A stretch of DNA of 17,624 nt from contig CBDHFJ010000051.1 in NCBI GenBank assembly GCA_965262315.1, positions 1-17,624 on the forward strand, in the 5' to 3' direction. Positions within the stretch are counted from its first letter, which is position 1; each line of letters opens with the position of its first letter. Position numbers and translations under genes: made by a program. The notes beneath the pieces are model-generated. The model was given only the letters and a program-made list of their open reading frames with translations, did not search any database and was not told where the DNA came from. Shown piece by piece: positions 7,087 to 14,425 of this stretch. This stretch comes from JBCCFK01 sp965262315 (GTDB lineage: Bacteria > Actinomycetota > Acidimicrobiia > Acidimicrobiales > UBA8592).

Positions 7087-7484
7087 TCCGTCGCCTCCTC
7101 GGTCGTCGCGGCGGCATCGTCGGCGCCGGCCTCGGCATCGTCACCGGGGCGCGGGGGCGGCGCGGTGGGGCGCGGGGGCCCGTCCTCGCGCCGATCGTCA
7201 CGCCGCCCGCGGTTGCCGCGCTGGGTGGTGATCCGGTTGGTGTAGGGCAGCAGCGCCATCTCGCGGGCGTTCTTGATCGCCAGGGCGATCTCGCGCTGCT
7301 GCTGCGCGCTGTTGCCGGTGACCCGACGAGCACGCACCTTGGCGCGGTCGGAGACGAACCGACGCAGAAGGTTGACGTCCTTCCAGTCGACGTACTCGAC
7401 CTTCTCCTGGGTCAGGATGCTGACCTTCTTCTTGCTGCGGCGGGCGTTGTCCTTGTTCTTGCCGCGCTTTGACCGTGGTGGCAT
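7083..7484 (-). CDS. rpsR: 30S ribosomal protein S18 (bS18) with long C-terminal tail
   Basis: A 133-residue bS18, which binds the 30S platform together with S6. The core is at about 21-86 (ILTQEKVEYVDWKDV, RRVTGN, QREIALAIKNAREMALLPYT). The core has no cysteines, so it is the zinc-free type. Two additions are visible: a Lys/Arg-rich N-terminus (about 1-20) and a tail of roughly 44 residues (about 90-133) that is first Arg/Asp, then Pro-rich, then acidic and Ala-rich. Typical bS18 is about 75-90 residues. ATG at 7484 is chosen over one at 7505 because AGGAG sits 7 bases before it and because family proteins begin near here. It overlaps rplI by four bases and follows ssb. Confidence 0.95.
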   Translation of the reverse strand: MPPRSKRGKNKDNARRSKKKVSILTQEKVEYVDWKDVNLLRRFVSDRAKVRARRVTGNSAQQQREIALAIKNAREMALLPYTNRITTQRGNRGRRDDRREDGPPRPTAPPPRPGDDAEAGADDAAATTEEATE

Positions 7485-7550
7485 GAGAATTCTCCTGAGG
7501 AGCACTGGGCTCCGGATTGCAGTGGCGCTGGGCCACGAAGAGCTGGTGAT

Positions 7551-7575
7551 GTTCGGGCCGGGAGGCCCGCGGAAC
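7551..7575 (-). other. Hairpin between ssb and rpsR
   Basis: GGGCC (7555-7559) pairs with GGCCC (7564-7568) around a 4-base loop, extended by GTTC (7551-7554) with GAAC (7572-7575) past a 3-base bulge. It lies in the 149-base gap after the ssb stop. Without a T tract it may be a partial terminator or processing site that lowers rpsR-rplI output; that is inference. Confidence 0.35.
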
Positions 7576-7633
7576 GCTGGGTCCGTTGGCCGGTCGACGG
7601 ACAGGCTCGTTGCTCGCCTGCCGAGGACCTCCG

Positions 7634-8116
7634 CTAGAAGGGTTCCTCGTTGGGGTCGTAGGGGGGAGGCTGGTTGCCGCCGCCACCGGAGGGACGGCCA
7701 CCGCCGCCTCCGCCGTAGCCGCCGCCACCACCGTCACCACCGCCGCCGTAGCCCCCGCCGCCGTCTCGGCGTTCGTTGCGGGTGACCTCGGCCGTGGCCC
7801 ACTTGAGACTCGGCGCGATGTCGTCGGCGATGATCTCGACCTTGGAGCGCCGCTCGCCTTCGCCGGACTCCCAGGAGCGCTGGTCGAGCCGGCCGTACAC
7901 GACGACCCGCATGCCCTTGCTCAGCGACTCGCTGGCGTTCTCGGCGAGCTGGTTCCACGCCGTGACGTCGAAGAACGACACGATCTCCTCGCCGTCGCGC
8001 CCCTTGCGATTCCACGCGAGGCCGAAGTTGGCCACGGCGGCGCCGCTGGGCGTGAATCGGAGTTCGGGATCTCGGGTGATGTTCCCGACGACGGTGACGG
8101 TGTTGTCAAAGGCCAT
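7634..8116 (-). CDS. ssb: Single-stranded DNA-binding protein
   Basis: A 160-residue SSB that coats single-stranded DNA at forks and repair sites. The OB fold spans about 1-108 (NTVTVVGNITRDPELRFTPSG, FFDVTAWNQLAEN, KGMRVVVYGRLDQRSWE). A very Gly-rich linker follows (about 119-147; tandem GGGGYGG-type units). The acidic tip DPNEEPF (154-160) is the conserved partner-docking tail with terminal Pro-Phe. ATG at 8116 is supported by GGGAGG 6 bases upstream. It lies between rpsF and rpsR, the classical order. Base composition in the linker is simple-sequence GGC/GGT repeats. Confidence 0.97.
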   Translation of the reverse strand: MAFDNTVTVVGNITRDPELRFTPSGAAVANFGLAWNRKGRDGEEIVSFFDVTAWNQLAENASESLSKGMRVVVYGRLDQRSWESGEGERRSKVEIIADDIAPSLKWATAEVTRNERRDGGGGYGGGGDGGGGGYGGGGGGRPSGGGGNQPPPYDPNEEPF

Positions 8117-8197
8117 GGTGAGCCTCCCTCTTTCCCCCTGCTGGGATGCTGCGTCATGCAGCCCGCATGGGCCGCATGCTCACTGGTCGTCCGTGCT

Positions 8198-8527
8198 TCA
8201 GCCGGCCTGGAGAAGACCGCGGCGAGCGGCCTCGTCGTCCGGGAGACGGATGAGCTTGTGGCGGACGACCTCGTCCGCGAGACGGAGGGTCCGCTCGAGC
8301 GGGGCCATGTCCCTCGGCTCGGTGACCATCTCGAGCACCACGTAGTGACCTTCGGTCTTGTGGTTGATCTCGTAGGCGAACTTGCGCTTGCCCCACTTGT
8401 CCGTGGTGGCCAGGCGGCTGCCGCCGTCGGTGAGCCAGGATTCGACCCGACCCACGACTTCATCGACCTTGGCGTCTTCTTCGTCGCCGTCGACGATGAT
8501 CATCATTTCGTACGCTCGCGTGGACAC
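8198..8527 (-). CDS. rpsF: 30S ribosomal protein S6 (bS6)
   Basis: A bS6 of 109 residues, the S18 partner on the 30S platform. Signatures: TRAYEMMIIVD (3-13), WGKRKFAYEINHKTEGHYVV (45-64) and DEVVRHKLIRL (85-95). The start is a choice. An exceptionally long anti-16S match AGGAGGTGAT (8544-8535) overlaps an ATG at 8536, which would be too close. GTG at 8527 is 11 bases from the AGGAGG core and 7 from the end of the long match, and gives the usual N-terminus, so I chose it. The ATG start would add three residues. First gene of the rpsF-ssb-rpsR-rplI operon. Confidence 0.95.
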   Translation of the reverse strand: MSTRAYEMMIIVDGDEEDAKVDEVVGRVESWLTDGGSRLATTDKWGKRKFAYEINHKTEGHYVVLEMVTEPRDMAPLERTLRLADEVVRHKLIRLPDDEAARRGLLQAG

Positions 8528-8546
8528 GACGAGCATCACCTCCTCT

Positions 8547-8600
8547 GGACTCGCCCTTCCGGGCCGAGGTCCCCACTCGTGATGGGAACAGGTTGGTTCC
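8547..8600 (-). promoter_or_regulatory. Structured rpsF leader (candidate S6:S18 autoregulatory element)
   Basis: Directly upstream of the rpsF ribosome-binding site are two hairpins on the minus strand. The near one (8572-8547) has GGAC pairing with GTCC, then TCG/CGA and CCC/GGG with single bulged bases, capped by a GGAA (GNRA) tetraloop. The far one (8600-8585) is GGAAC-CAACCT-GTTCC. rpsF leaders in several bacterial groups bind the S6:S18 pair; whether this is such an element is inference. Confidence 0.4.
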
Positions 8601-8615
8601 TCAGTTGTCTCGTTG

Positions 8616-8621
8616 AGCATA
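8616..8621 (-). promoter_or_regulatory. Possible -10 element for rpsF operon
   Basis: TATGCT (8621-8616 on the minus strand) fits TANNNT and lies 89 bases from the rpsF GTG, which would put the two leader hairpins inside the transcript. No good -35 is seen at the usual distance. Tentative. Confidence 0.25.
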
Positions 8622-8914
8622 CGGGGAGGGACTGACAATCGCATCCGTCCCTCGCTCCTCCCCACCCCACACGACGTCCTCAGCTCTGCGCGTCGACTGC
8701 CGATGGAGGCGCGATGTCGTCCGCAACCCACCATGCGAACCGATGACCGAGCACGCCGCGGCCCCCCGAAGACGCCGGCGAGTTCGACCTGCCCGTCGAC
8801 CCCGTCGAAGCGCACATGCCACACGACACCCACTGGCACCATCCTCAACTTGCGCCACTTCACGTTCAGTACCAAGGTGATGACCCTGAGTGGCAGGACG
8901 ACGAGGGGTCATCG
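8622..8914. other. Divergent intergenic region, no gene supported
   Basis: Between the rpsF leader and the DivIVA-like gene I find no convincing gene, hairpin or promoter. A frame in phase with the downstream gene extends back to an ATG at 8816, adding a His-rich then acidic 33-residue leader; it lacks a good ribosome-binding site and homology to the family. Confidence 0.4.
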
Positions 8915-9520
8915 GTGGCGGTCAGCGCGCACGACATCAGGATGCGGGAGTTCAAGCGAGCGACCCTGCGCGGCTACGACACCACCGATGTCGACACCTT
9001 CCTGATGTACCTCGCCGTCGAGATGGACCGCCGGGAGCGGCAGTACCGGGCGATGGCACTCGACCACCGGGCCGCGCGAGCAAAAGTGCCGGCCGCCGAG
9101 GCACCGATCGACCCGCCGGCCGAACCCGTCGACGCGCCGGCCGAGCCCGTCGACGACGCTGATCCGGTCGACCTCGAACTCGACGCCGACGACATCGTCG
9201 AGGATGCTCGCCTCCGCGCCGAGCGCGGCCTCGCGCGGGCCAAGGCCCACGCCCGCCAGATCGTCGACGAGGCGCAGGAGCGCAAACAGGCGGCCGAACG
9301 CGCCGAGGCCGAAGCCCGGCTGCGACTCGCGCATCTCGAACAACGCCTGACCGACCGCGCTCGGGTTCTGGCCGAAGAGGCCGAACGGCTGGACCAGATC
9401 GTGGCCCGGCTCACCGAGCAGGACCTGGCACCCGATCTCAGCGAGTACCACAGCCCGGCACACGCGGCACCGAGCGAGGACGCCGACGTCGTGCAGCTGG
9501 CGAGAACTGCCGACGACTGA
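8915..9520 (+). CDS. DivIVA/Wag31-like coiled-coil protein
   Basis: A 201-residue protein whose N-terminus (SAHDIRMREFKRATLRGYDTTDVDTFL, about 4-30) is the DivIVA-domain pattern: hydrophobic-DI, F, RGYD and DVDTFL. It is followed by an acidic Pro-rich spacer with repeats of PAEPVD (about 68-86) and a long Ala/Glu/Arg coiled coil (about 96-170). DivIVA proteins mark curved membrane at poles and septa and organise wall growth. This one is shorter than Wag31 and has an unusual spacer, so it is better called DivIVA-like. Start GTG at 8915 follows GAGGGG at 6 bases; ATG at 8816 is the alternative. It is convergent with panB, only 9 bases apart. Confidence 0.8.
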   Translation: MAVSAHDIRMREFKRATLRGYDTTDVDTFLMYLAVEMDRRERQYRAMALDHRAARAKVPAAEAPIDPPAEPVDAPAEPVDDADPVDLELDADDIVEDARLRAERGLARAKAHARQIVDEAQERKQAAERAEAEARLRLAHLEQRLTDRARVLAEEAERLDQIVARLTEQDLAPDLSEYHSPAHAAPSEDADVVQLARTADD

Positions 9521-9529
9521 GCGCCGGCG

Positions 9530-10414
9530 TCACCAGCTGGCGAGCGGATCCTCGTCGGCGACGGGGCTGCCGTAGAGGCCGAGCGCCTCGGTCTCCTCAT
9601 CGGACAGGTGGTAGCACTCCTCGTCGGCGGGGAACGCCCCGGACCGTACGTCGGCGGCGTAGTTGGCGAGCGCCTCGACACCCGCCTCCTTCAACGTGGC
9701 GTACCGCCGCACGAACTTGGGCTTGAACCGATCCTCGATCCCGAGGACGTCGTGGAACACCAGCACCTGGCCGTCGCAGTCGGGGCCGGCGCCGATCCCG
9801 ATGGTGGCGATGTCGATGGAGTCGGTGATGAACTTCCCGACCTCGTTGGGCACACCCTCGAGCACCATGGCGAAGCAGCCGGCGTGCTGGAGCGACTTCG
9901 CGTCGTTGAGCAGACCCATGGCGGCCTGCGTGGACTTGCCCTGCACCTTGAAGCCGCCCATGGCCAACACCGACTGCGGGGTCAGGCCCAGGTGGCCCAT
10001 CACCGGGATCTCCGCATCGGCGATGGCCTCGATCATCGGCAGCCGCTCGTGGCCGCCCTCGAGCTTGACCGCGTGCGCACCGGCCCGGATCAGCTTGGCG
10101 GCGTTGTGGACGGTCTCGGTCTTGGAGACGTGGTAGCTGAGCCAGGGCAGATCCGCCACGATGAAGCAGTCGGGCTGGGCCCGGGCCACCGCGGCCGTGT
10201 GGTGCACCATGTCGTCCACGGTCACCTGGAGCGTGTCGTCGTACCCGAGCACGACCATCGCCAGCGAGTCACCCACCAGGATCAGGTCCGCACCGGCCTC
10301 GGAGACCATGCGGGCCGACGGCGCGTCGTACGCAGTCAGCATGACCAGTGGCTGGTCGCCGTTGCGCTTCTTGGTCGCGGCGATCTTGGGCGCCGTGAGC
10401 GTCTTCTTCGCCAT
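9530..10414 (-). CDS. panB: 3-methyl-2-oxobutanoate hydroxymethyltransferase
   Basis: A 294-residue PanB, which makes ketopantoate from 2-oxoisovalerate and methylene-tetrahydrofolate, the first step of pantothenate and CoA synthesis. Metal ligands in family positions are visible: D49 (VGDSL), D88 (ADLPW) and E119 (KLEGG); the catalytic-type Glu is in VLEGVP at 186. Other signatures are MGHLGLTPQSV (139-149), IGIGAGPDCDGQVLV (205-219) and KPKFVRRY (231-238). Length is typical. ATG at 10414 is supported by AGGAG 7 bases upstream; the frame stays open much further up but only this start fits the family. No panC or panD is adjacent. Confidence 0.96.
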   Translation of the reverse strand: MAKKTLTAPKIAATKKRNGDQPLVMLTAYDAPSARMVSEAGADLILVGDSLAMVVLGYDDTLQVTVDDMVHHTAAVARAQPDCFIVADLPWLSYHVSKTETVHNAAKLIRAGAHAVKLEGGHERLPMIEAIADAEIPVMGHLGLTPQSVLAMGGFKVQGKSTQAAMGLLNDAKSLQHAGCFAMVLEGVPNEVGKFITDSIDIATIGIGAGPDCDGQVLVFHDVLGIEDRFKPKFVRRYATLKEAGVEALANYAADVRSGAFPADEECYHLSDEETEALGLYGSPVADEDPLASW

Positions 10415-10450
10415 CGGAACTCTCCTGTGGCAGATCCTGGGTGGGAAGCG

Positions 10451-10456
10451 AGTGTA
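10451..10456 (-). promoter_or_regulatory. Possible -10 element for panB
   Basis: TACACT (10456-10451, minus strand) fits TANNNT and would give a leader of about 30 bases that contains the panB ribosome-binding site. The -35 region is poor. Confidence 0.35.
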
Positions 10457-10554
10457 TGGCGGCGCGCGCTCGGGAAGCCAGGGCGCAAGGTCCCGACCGG
10501 GTCCCCAGACACAGTGCGACCCCACACCAGGGGCAGATCCTCCCGGTCTGGCAC

Positions 10555-10560
10555 TACGTT
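10555..10560 (+). promoter_or_regulatory. -10 element of a leaderless promoter (LLM gene)
   Basis: TACGTT is 7 bases before the ATG at 10568, and no ribosome-binding site is present. This spacing puts the transcription start at or within one base of the ATG. Confidence 0.6.
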
Positions 10561-10567
10561 GCCGCTC

Positions 10568-11527
10568 ATGCCGATGTCGCTGATGCGTTTCAACCTGATC
10601 GACCCCGAGCTGGATCCCCCGACGATGGCCGACCGCTACCGGGCGATGCTCGAGATGGCCGACCACGCCGACGCCAATGGCTTCTTCATGTGCACGTTCG
10701 AAGAGCATCACGGCGCCGACAATGGGTGGAGCCCCACGCCCATGATGAACGCCGCGATGGTGCTGTCGAGGACCAAGAACCTGATGGCGTCGATCTCGGC
10801 GTTGCTGTTGCCGCTGCACGACGCGATTCGCGTCGCCGAGGACCTGGCGGTGATCGACCTGGTCAGCGGCGGCCGCTGCACCACCATCCTGGGACTCGGG
10901 TACCGACCCAGCGAGTACGCGTTGATGGGCAAGGACTGGGACGGCCGGGGGGCGCTGATGGACGAGTCGGTCGACACCCTGCTGAAGGCCTGGACCGGTG
11001 AGCCCTTCGAGTACCGAGGCGAGACGCATCGCGTCACGCCGGTGCCGGTCACCAAACCGCACCCGATGGTGATGATCGGCGGCACGTCGAAGGTGGCGGC
11101 TCGCCGCGCTGCCAGGTTCGGGCTGCCCCTGTCGCCCGCCAAGCATCTGCCCGAGCTCGAGGCCTACTACCACGAGCAGTGCGAGGCCCACGGCACGACC
11201 GGCTTCTGCGCCATGCCGGGGCCCGACACCAAGATGACGCACGTGGCCGACGATCCGGACCGGGCGTGGGCCGAGCTCGGCCATCACCTCCTGCACGAGG
11301 CCACGACCTACGCCTCGTGGCAGACGCCCGACATCCGATCCTCGATGAAGAGCGAGGCCACCACCGTGGACGAGCTCCGCGCCGAGGGGATCTACCAGAT
11401 CGTCACCCCCGCCGAAGCGGTCGCCCTCGACGCCGTCGTCCTCCACCCACTCTGCGGTGGCATGCCCATCGACGCCGGCTGGCAGAGCCTCCAGGCCTAC
11501 ACCGACGCCTTGAAGCAGGATCGGTGA
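10568..11527 (+). CDS. LLM-class flavin-dependent oxidoreductase
   Basis: A 319-residue protein of the bacterial-luciferase-like (LLM) family, TIM-barrel enzymes that use FMN or coenzyme F420. Signatures: FEEHHG (44-49), the LLPLHDAIRVAEDLAVIDLVSGGR block (80-103), GLGYRPSEY (109-117), and KPHPMVMIGGTS (163-174). The substrate cannot be told from sequence; F420 use would suit an actinobacterium but is inference. The ATG at 10568 is in the right place for the family and has a -10 hexamer just upstream instead of a ribosome-binding site. Divergent from panB, convergent with the DUF5318 gene. Confidence 0.88.
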   Translation: MPMSLMRFNLIDPELDPPTMADRYRAMLEMADHADANGFFMCTFEEHHGADNGWSPTPMMNAAMVLSRTKNLMASISALLLPLHDAIRVAEDLAVIDLVSGGRCTTILGLGYRPSEYALMGKDWDGRGALMDESVDTLLKAWTGEPFEYRGETHRVTPVPVTKPHPMVMIGGTSKVAARRAARFGLPLSPAKHLPELEAYYHEQCEAHGTTGFCAMPGPDTKMTHVADDPDRAWAELGHHLLHEATTYASWQTPDIRSSMKSEATTVDELRAEGIYQIVTPAEAVALDAVVLHPLCGGMPIDAGWQSLQAYTDALKQDR

Positions 11528-11551
11528 TCCGCCTCAGGCATCACCCTGCGG

Positions 11552-11568
11552 CGCGGACCTCCTCCGCG
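11552..11568. terminator. Possible bidirectional terminator hairpin
   Basis: CGCGGA (11552-11557) and TCCGCG (11563-11568) form a 6-pair stem with a 5-base loop in the 125-base gap between two convergent genes, 25 bases after the LLM stop. Short and without T tract, so weak. Confidence 0.35.
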
Positions 11569-11652
11569 GACGGCTCCAGCGTTCGACCCCCAGGCTGAGA
11601 TCGACAGAGAGCGACATCGCCCTCGTCCGACGACGCCAGCCAACGGTCGGGT

Positions 11653-12033
11653 TCACAGCACGTAGGCGCGGCGGAGGTGGTTCCAGGCGCAGTCGGGGCA
11701 GACCTCGACCACGTAGCAGGTGAAGGTGCCCTTCCGGCGCCGGATGCGTTCGATCTCGGCGAGGGTGTTCACGCACCGGCCGTGCGAGGGCAACCGCGGT
11801 CCGAACACGTACGACACCGTGGCGAGCTCACCCTCTTCGCAGATCGGGCACTCCTCGCCGGTGGGGCTGGAGTACTCGACCGCCGCACGGCGCAGCTCCG
11901 GGTGGGCGTCGCAGACGTCCTGCTGGGACAGCAGACCGGAGCGGTAGTCGTTGAGGACGGCCTGGCGCGCGAGTCGGTAGTCGATCTCGCCCTCGGTCAT
12001 CACCGAGGGTGGCGCCACGGGTACGAATCCCAT
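11653..12033 (-). CDS. DUF5318 family zinc-ribbon-like protein
   Basis: A 126-residue protein matching the actinobacterial DUF5318 family (for example mycobacterial Rv0049), recognised from VCDAHPELRRAA (40-51), CPICEEGELATVSYVFG (62-78) and VVEVCPDCAWNHLRRAYVL (108-126). The two CxxC pairs (62/65 and 112/115) suggest one bound zinc. Function is unknown. In mycobacteria the gene also sits near the rpsF-dnaB block, so the neighbourhood is conserved. The start is ATG at 12033; TACTCT lies 7 bases upstream with no ribosome-binding site, so it is probably leaderless. The frame extends further to 12105, but the added residues do not resemble the family. Confidence 0.88.
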   Translation of the reverse strand: MGFVPVAPPSVMTEGEIDYRLARQAVLNDYRSGLLSQQDVCDAHPELRRAAVEYSSPTGEECPICEEGELATVSYVFGPRLPSHGRCVNTLAEIERIRRRKGTFTCYVVEVCPDCAWNHLRRAYVL

Positions 12034-12040
12034 CGGGGGG

Positions 12041-12046
12041 AGAGTA
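12041..12046 (-). promoter_or_regulatory. -10 element of a leaderless promoter (DUF5318 gene)
   Basis: TACTCT (12046-12041, minus strand), then 7 bases, then the ATG of the DUF5318 gene. It lies in the 50-base gap after pcnA, so the gene need not depend on pcnA transcription. Confidence 0.55.
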
Positions 12047-12083
12047 GCGGTTGGGTCCGACGCGCGGACCCGCGGTGTGGGCG

Positions 12084-13319
12084 TTAGCTGCGGTTCGCCC
12101 ACCACGCCCGAAGCGCGGTCTCGGCCGTGGGGGCGTCGAGGGGACCCTGCTCGAAACGGAGCTCCTGGAGATGTGCCAGCGCCTCACCGACCTCGGGGCC
12201 GCCGTCGACCTGCAGGATCGCCATCACGTCTTGACCGTCGAGCGGCGGGGCGAGGTCGACCAGCTCGTCGGCCAGCTCGGCTTCGAGCTGGAGTGAGCGG
12301 TCGACCGCGGGACCGTGCCACGGCGACACGGCCATCACCACCGCGCGGGCATCCACCCGCGCGGCGCCGGCCGCGGCCACCCAACGGCGCAGCGACGGGG
12401 CGTCGACCACGATCTCGTCTTCGAGGGCCTGGGCCGCGGTCACGATCGCCACGATCTGGCGACGGCGCTCGTTGGAGTACCGCAGTGCGGTGAGCCGGTC
12501 CCGAACTTCGTCCGCGGTGTGCCCGTGGAGCATCCCGGCGAGTCGGAGGTCGGCATCGCGGGCCAACACGTCGACCGAGCTGATACGCATCGGGTCCACG
12601 AACTCGGGCGCCACCCGCTCGAGCAGCCCGGTCGAGGCCAGCAGCAGCAGCCCCACCGACGGCGAGGGGAGACCGAGCAGCTTGTCGAGCTCGTCTCGAA
12701 CCCGCTCGGCCGACACGATGTCGAGCCGCTCACGCATACGCGTCATCGCATCGACCACCGACGGGTCCGGGGTCAGGTCGTAGCCGGCGGCGAAGCGGGC
12801 AGCACGCAGCATGCGCAGCGGATCATCGGTGAAGCTGATGTCGACGTCGAGGGGCGTGCGCAGGACCTGGGCGGCGAGATCCTCGGCGCCACCGAACGGA
12901 TCGACGAGATCGCCGGTCATCGCGTCGACGGCCATCGCGTTCACCGTGAAGTCGCGACGGGACAGGTCCGAATCGATGGCGGTCGAGAAGGTGACCTCGG
13001 GTTTGCGGGAGTCGTCCCGGTAGATCTCGGCGCGGTGCGTCGTGATCTCGTAGGGCCGGTCGCCGATGCGGGCACCGACGGTGCCGAACCGCTCGCCCTG
13101 GAGCCACAACGCGTCCGCGACCGGCCCGAGCAGCCGCTTGATCTCCTCCGGGAGGGCGTCGGTGGTCAGATCGAGATCGAGATGCGCACGCGGGGCCCGG
13201 TCGAGCCACAGGTCGCGGACGATGCCGCCGACCAGGTAGAGCCGGTGCCCGGCTGCTGCGAACCGTTCGGCCAGTGGTCGGACCTCGTCGACGACGGTCG
13301 GCAGATGCTCGAACGCCAT
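12084..13319 (-). CDS. pcnA: CCA tRNA nucleotidyltransferase, HD motif missing
   Basis: A 411-residue class II nucleotidyltransferase of the actinobacterial PcnA group, which adds or repairs the 3' CCA of tRNA. Visible: YLVGGIVRDLWL (28-39), metal-binding DLDL (48-51), RRDFTVNAMA (121-130), and DDPLRMLRAARFAAGYDL (165-182), the nucleotide-selecting region. Family members of about 470-490 residues then carry an HD phosphohydrolase domain containing LHDIGKP. Here the matching segment reads LRLAGMLHGHTADEVRDRL (258-276): the His-Asp motif and the upstream HxxD/H residues are absent and the protein is correspondingly short. The nucleotidyltransferase part looks intact. ATG at 13319 is 7 bases after the HDAC-like stop, so it is co-transcribed. 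Confidence 0.93.
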   Translation of the reverse strand: MAFEHLPTVVDEVRPLAERFAAAGHRLYLVGGIVRDLWLDRAPRAHLDLDLTTDALPEEIKRLLGPVADALWLQGERFGTVGARIGDRPYEITTHRAEIYRDDSRKPEVTFSTAIDSDLSRRDFTVNAMAVDAMTGDLVDPFGGAEDLAAQVLRTPLDVDISFTDDPLRMLRAARFAAGYDLTPDPSVVDAMTRMRERLDIVSAERVRDELDKLLGLPSPSVGLLLLASTGLLERVAPEFVDPMRISSVDVLARDADLRLAGMLHGHTADEVRDRLTALRYSNERRRQIVAIVTAAQALEDEIVVDAPSLRRWVAAAGAARVDARAVVMAVSPWHGPAVDRSLQLEAELADELVDLAPPLDGQDVMAILQVDGGPEVGEALAHLQELRFEQGPLDAPTAETALRAWWANRS

Positions 13320-13326
13320 GACGCGA

Positions 13327-14331
13327 CTAGTCGACCGCGTGGATACGGGCCGCCGCGGCCACGGCCTCGGCCCCGGGACCGTCGGAGGTCGGGCTCTCCA
13401 GGTGGATCCGCTCCCCCACCAGGGCGCCGAGCACCGAGTGGGTGCTGTCCCGCAGGGCCTCGAGGTCGTAGCCGCCCTCGAGGAACACGAGCCGCCGGCC
13501 CGGTGGGAACATCTCGAGCGCGGCGAGCGTCAGGTCGGCGAGATCGGCCGAGGTCAGGCCGAGCTCGGTCAGCGGGTCCGACCGGTGACCGTCGAACCCT
13601 GCCGAGATCAGGAGCCAGGTGGGCTCGAACGCGTCGACCACGGGTGCGATCACCTCGTCCCACGCACGCCGGTAGTGATCGCCGGTGGCGGCAGGCGGCA
13701 TCGGCACGTTGATCGTGGTGCCTTCGGCGGCGCCCGTGCCGCGCTCGCGGAGGTGGCCGGTGCCCGGGTAGAGCGGCATCTGGTGCAGCGACACGAACAG
13801 CACCCGCGGGTCGTCGTAGAAGACGTCCTGGGTGCCGTTGCCGTGGTGCGCGTCGTAGTCGAGGATCAGGACCCGCTCGCCCCGATCGGCCAACGCCGAG
13901 GCCGCCACCGCAACGTTGTTGAAGAAGCAGAAGCCCATGGGTTGGGTCGGGGTGGCGTGGTGACCCGGTGGGCGCACGGCGCAGAACACGGCATCGGCCT
14001 CCCCCGCGTCGAGTGCCGCGATGCCTTGGAGGCCCGCACCCGCCGCAAGGCGGGCGGCTTCCAGGGTTCTCGCGTTCATGGTGGTGTCGGGGTCCAGCGG
14101 GCCGCCACCGCGTGCATCGATCGCCTCGAGCCTCGCCACGTGGGTGGCGCTGTGGACCCGGAGGACGGCATCCGGGGCGACGGGCGTGGCCTCGACCCAC
14201 TCGAGGTCGGTGTCGAGGTGCAGCGCCTCGACCCCGGCCCACGCCGCGCGCAAGCGGTCGGGGCGTTCGGGATGGTGCTGTCCCGCCACGTGCTCCAGAC
14301 AACGTTCATGGGTGATGAGCATCAACGACAC
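13327..14331 (-). CDS. Histone deacetylase-family amidohydrolase
   Basis: A 334-residue member of the arginase/deacetylase fold, class II HDAC-like. Active-site features are complete: PPGHHA (121-126) with the catalytic His pair, zinc ligands D160 and H162 in LDYDAHHGNG, D247 in SAGFDGH, and the Gly-rich loop EGGYDL (285-290) with the transition-state tyrosine. Bacterial relatives deacetylate acetyl-lysine, acetylpolyamines or acetoin-related substrates (AcuC-like); the substrate here is unknown. The start is GTG at 14331, chosen because TACGCT lies 7 bases upstream and the family N-terminus (LITHERCLEHVAGQHHPERP) follows. It heads an operon with pcnA and is divergent from a GNAT acetyltransferase gene. 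Confidence 0.9.
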   Translation of the reverse strand: MSLMLITHERCLEHVAGQHHPERPDRLRAAWAGVEALHLDTDLEWVEATPVAPDAVLRVHSATHVARLEAIDARGGGPLDPDTTMNARTLEAARLAAGAGLQGIAALDAGEADAVFCAVRPPGHHATPTQPMGFCFFNNVAVAASALADRGERVLILDYDAHHGNGTQDVFYDDPRVLFVSLHQMPLYPGTGHLRERGTGAAEGTTINVPMPPAATGDHYRRAWDEVIAPVVDAFEPTWLLISAGFDGHRSDPLTELGLTSADLADLTLAALEMFPPGRRLVFLEGGYDLEALRDSTHSVLGALVGERIHLESPTSDGPGAEAVAAAARIHAVD

Positions 14332-14338
14332 GGGGCCG

Positions 14339-14344
14339 AGCGTA
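14339..14344 (-). promoter_or_regulatory. -10 element of a leaderless promoter (HDAC-pcnA operon)
   Basis: TACGCT (14344-14339, minus strand), then 7 bases, then GTG at 14331. No ribosome-binding site is present. The divergent GNAT promoter lies about 70 bases away, so the two could share control. Confidence 0.6.
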
Positions 14345-14411
14345 CGCCGTCTCGTCGGCCACCATGGCCCGGACTCGGGCGCACGGCCGGGGCCTCGAGG
14401 AACGCGTGTCG

Positions 14412-14417
14412 TACCAT
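14412..14417 (+). promoter_or_regulatory. -10 element upstream of the GNAT gene
   Basis: TACCAT is followed after 8 bases by GTG at 14426, which opens a 10-codon frame, and after 37 bases by the chosen GNAT start at 14455. Confidence 0.45.
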
Positions 14418-14425
14418 CGCCCCTG

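Noticed and set aside
7680..7770. GGC/GGT-type tandem repeats
   Set aside because: They encode the normal Gly-rich linker of SSB and are not a separate repeat element or CRISPR array.
8528..8875. N-terminal extension of S6 in an open frame up to 8875
   Set aside because: The extension has no S6 similarity and covers the ribosome-binding site and leader hairpins.
10429..10541. Direct repeat GGCAGATCCT (10429-10438 and 10532-10541)
   Set aside because: Only 10 bases and two copies, in an intergenic region with no other sign of a mobile element or attachment site; could be chance.
9530..11446. A 638-codon minus-strand frame containing panB
   Set aside because: Only the part from 10414 matches PanB and has a ribosome-binding site. 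The upstream part is antisense to the LLM gene and reads as low-complexity Arg/His/Gly-rich shadow.
12315..13712. 465-codon plus-strand frame across pcnA and HDAC
   Set aside because: Antisense to two well-supported genes; His/Arg/Gly-rich shadow typical of GC-rich DNA.
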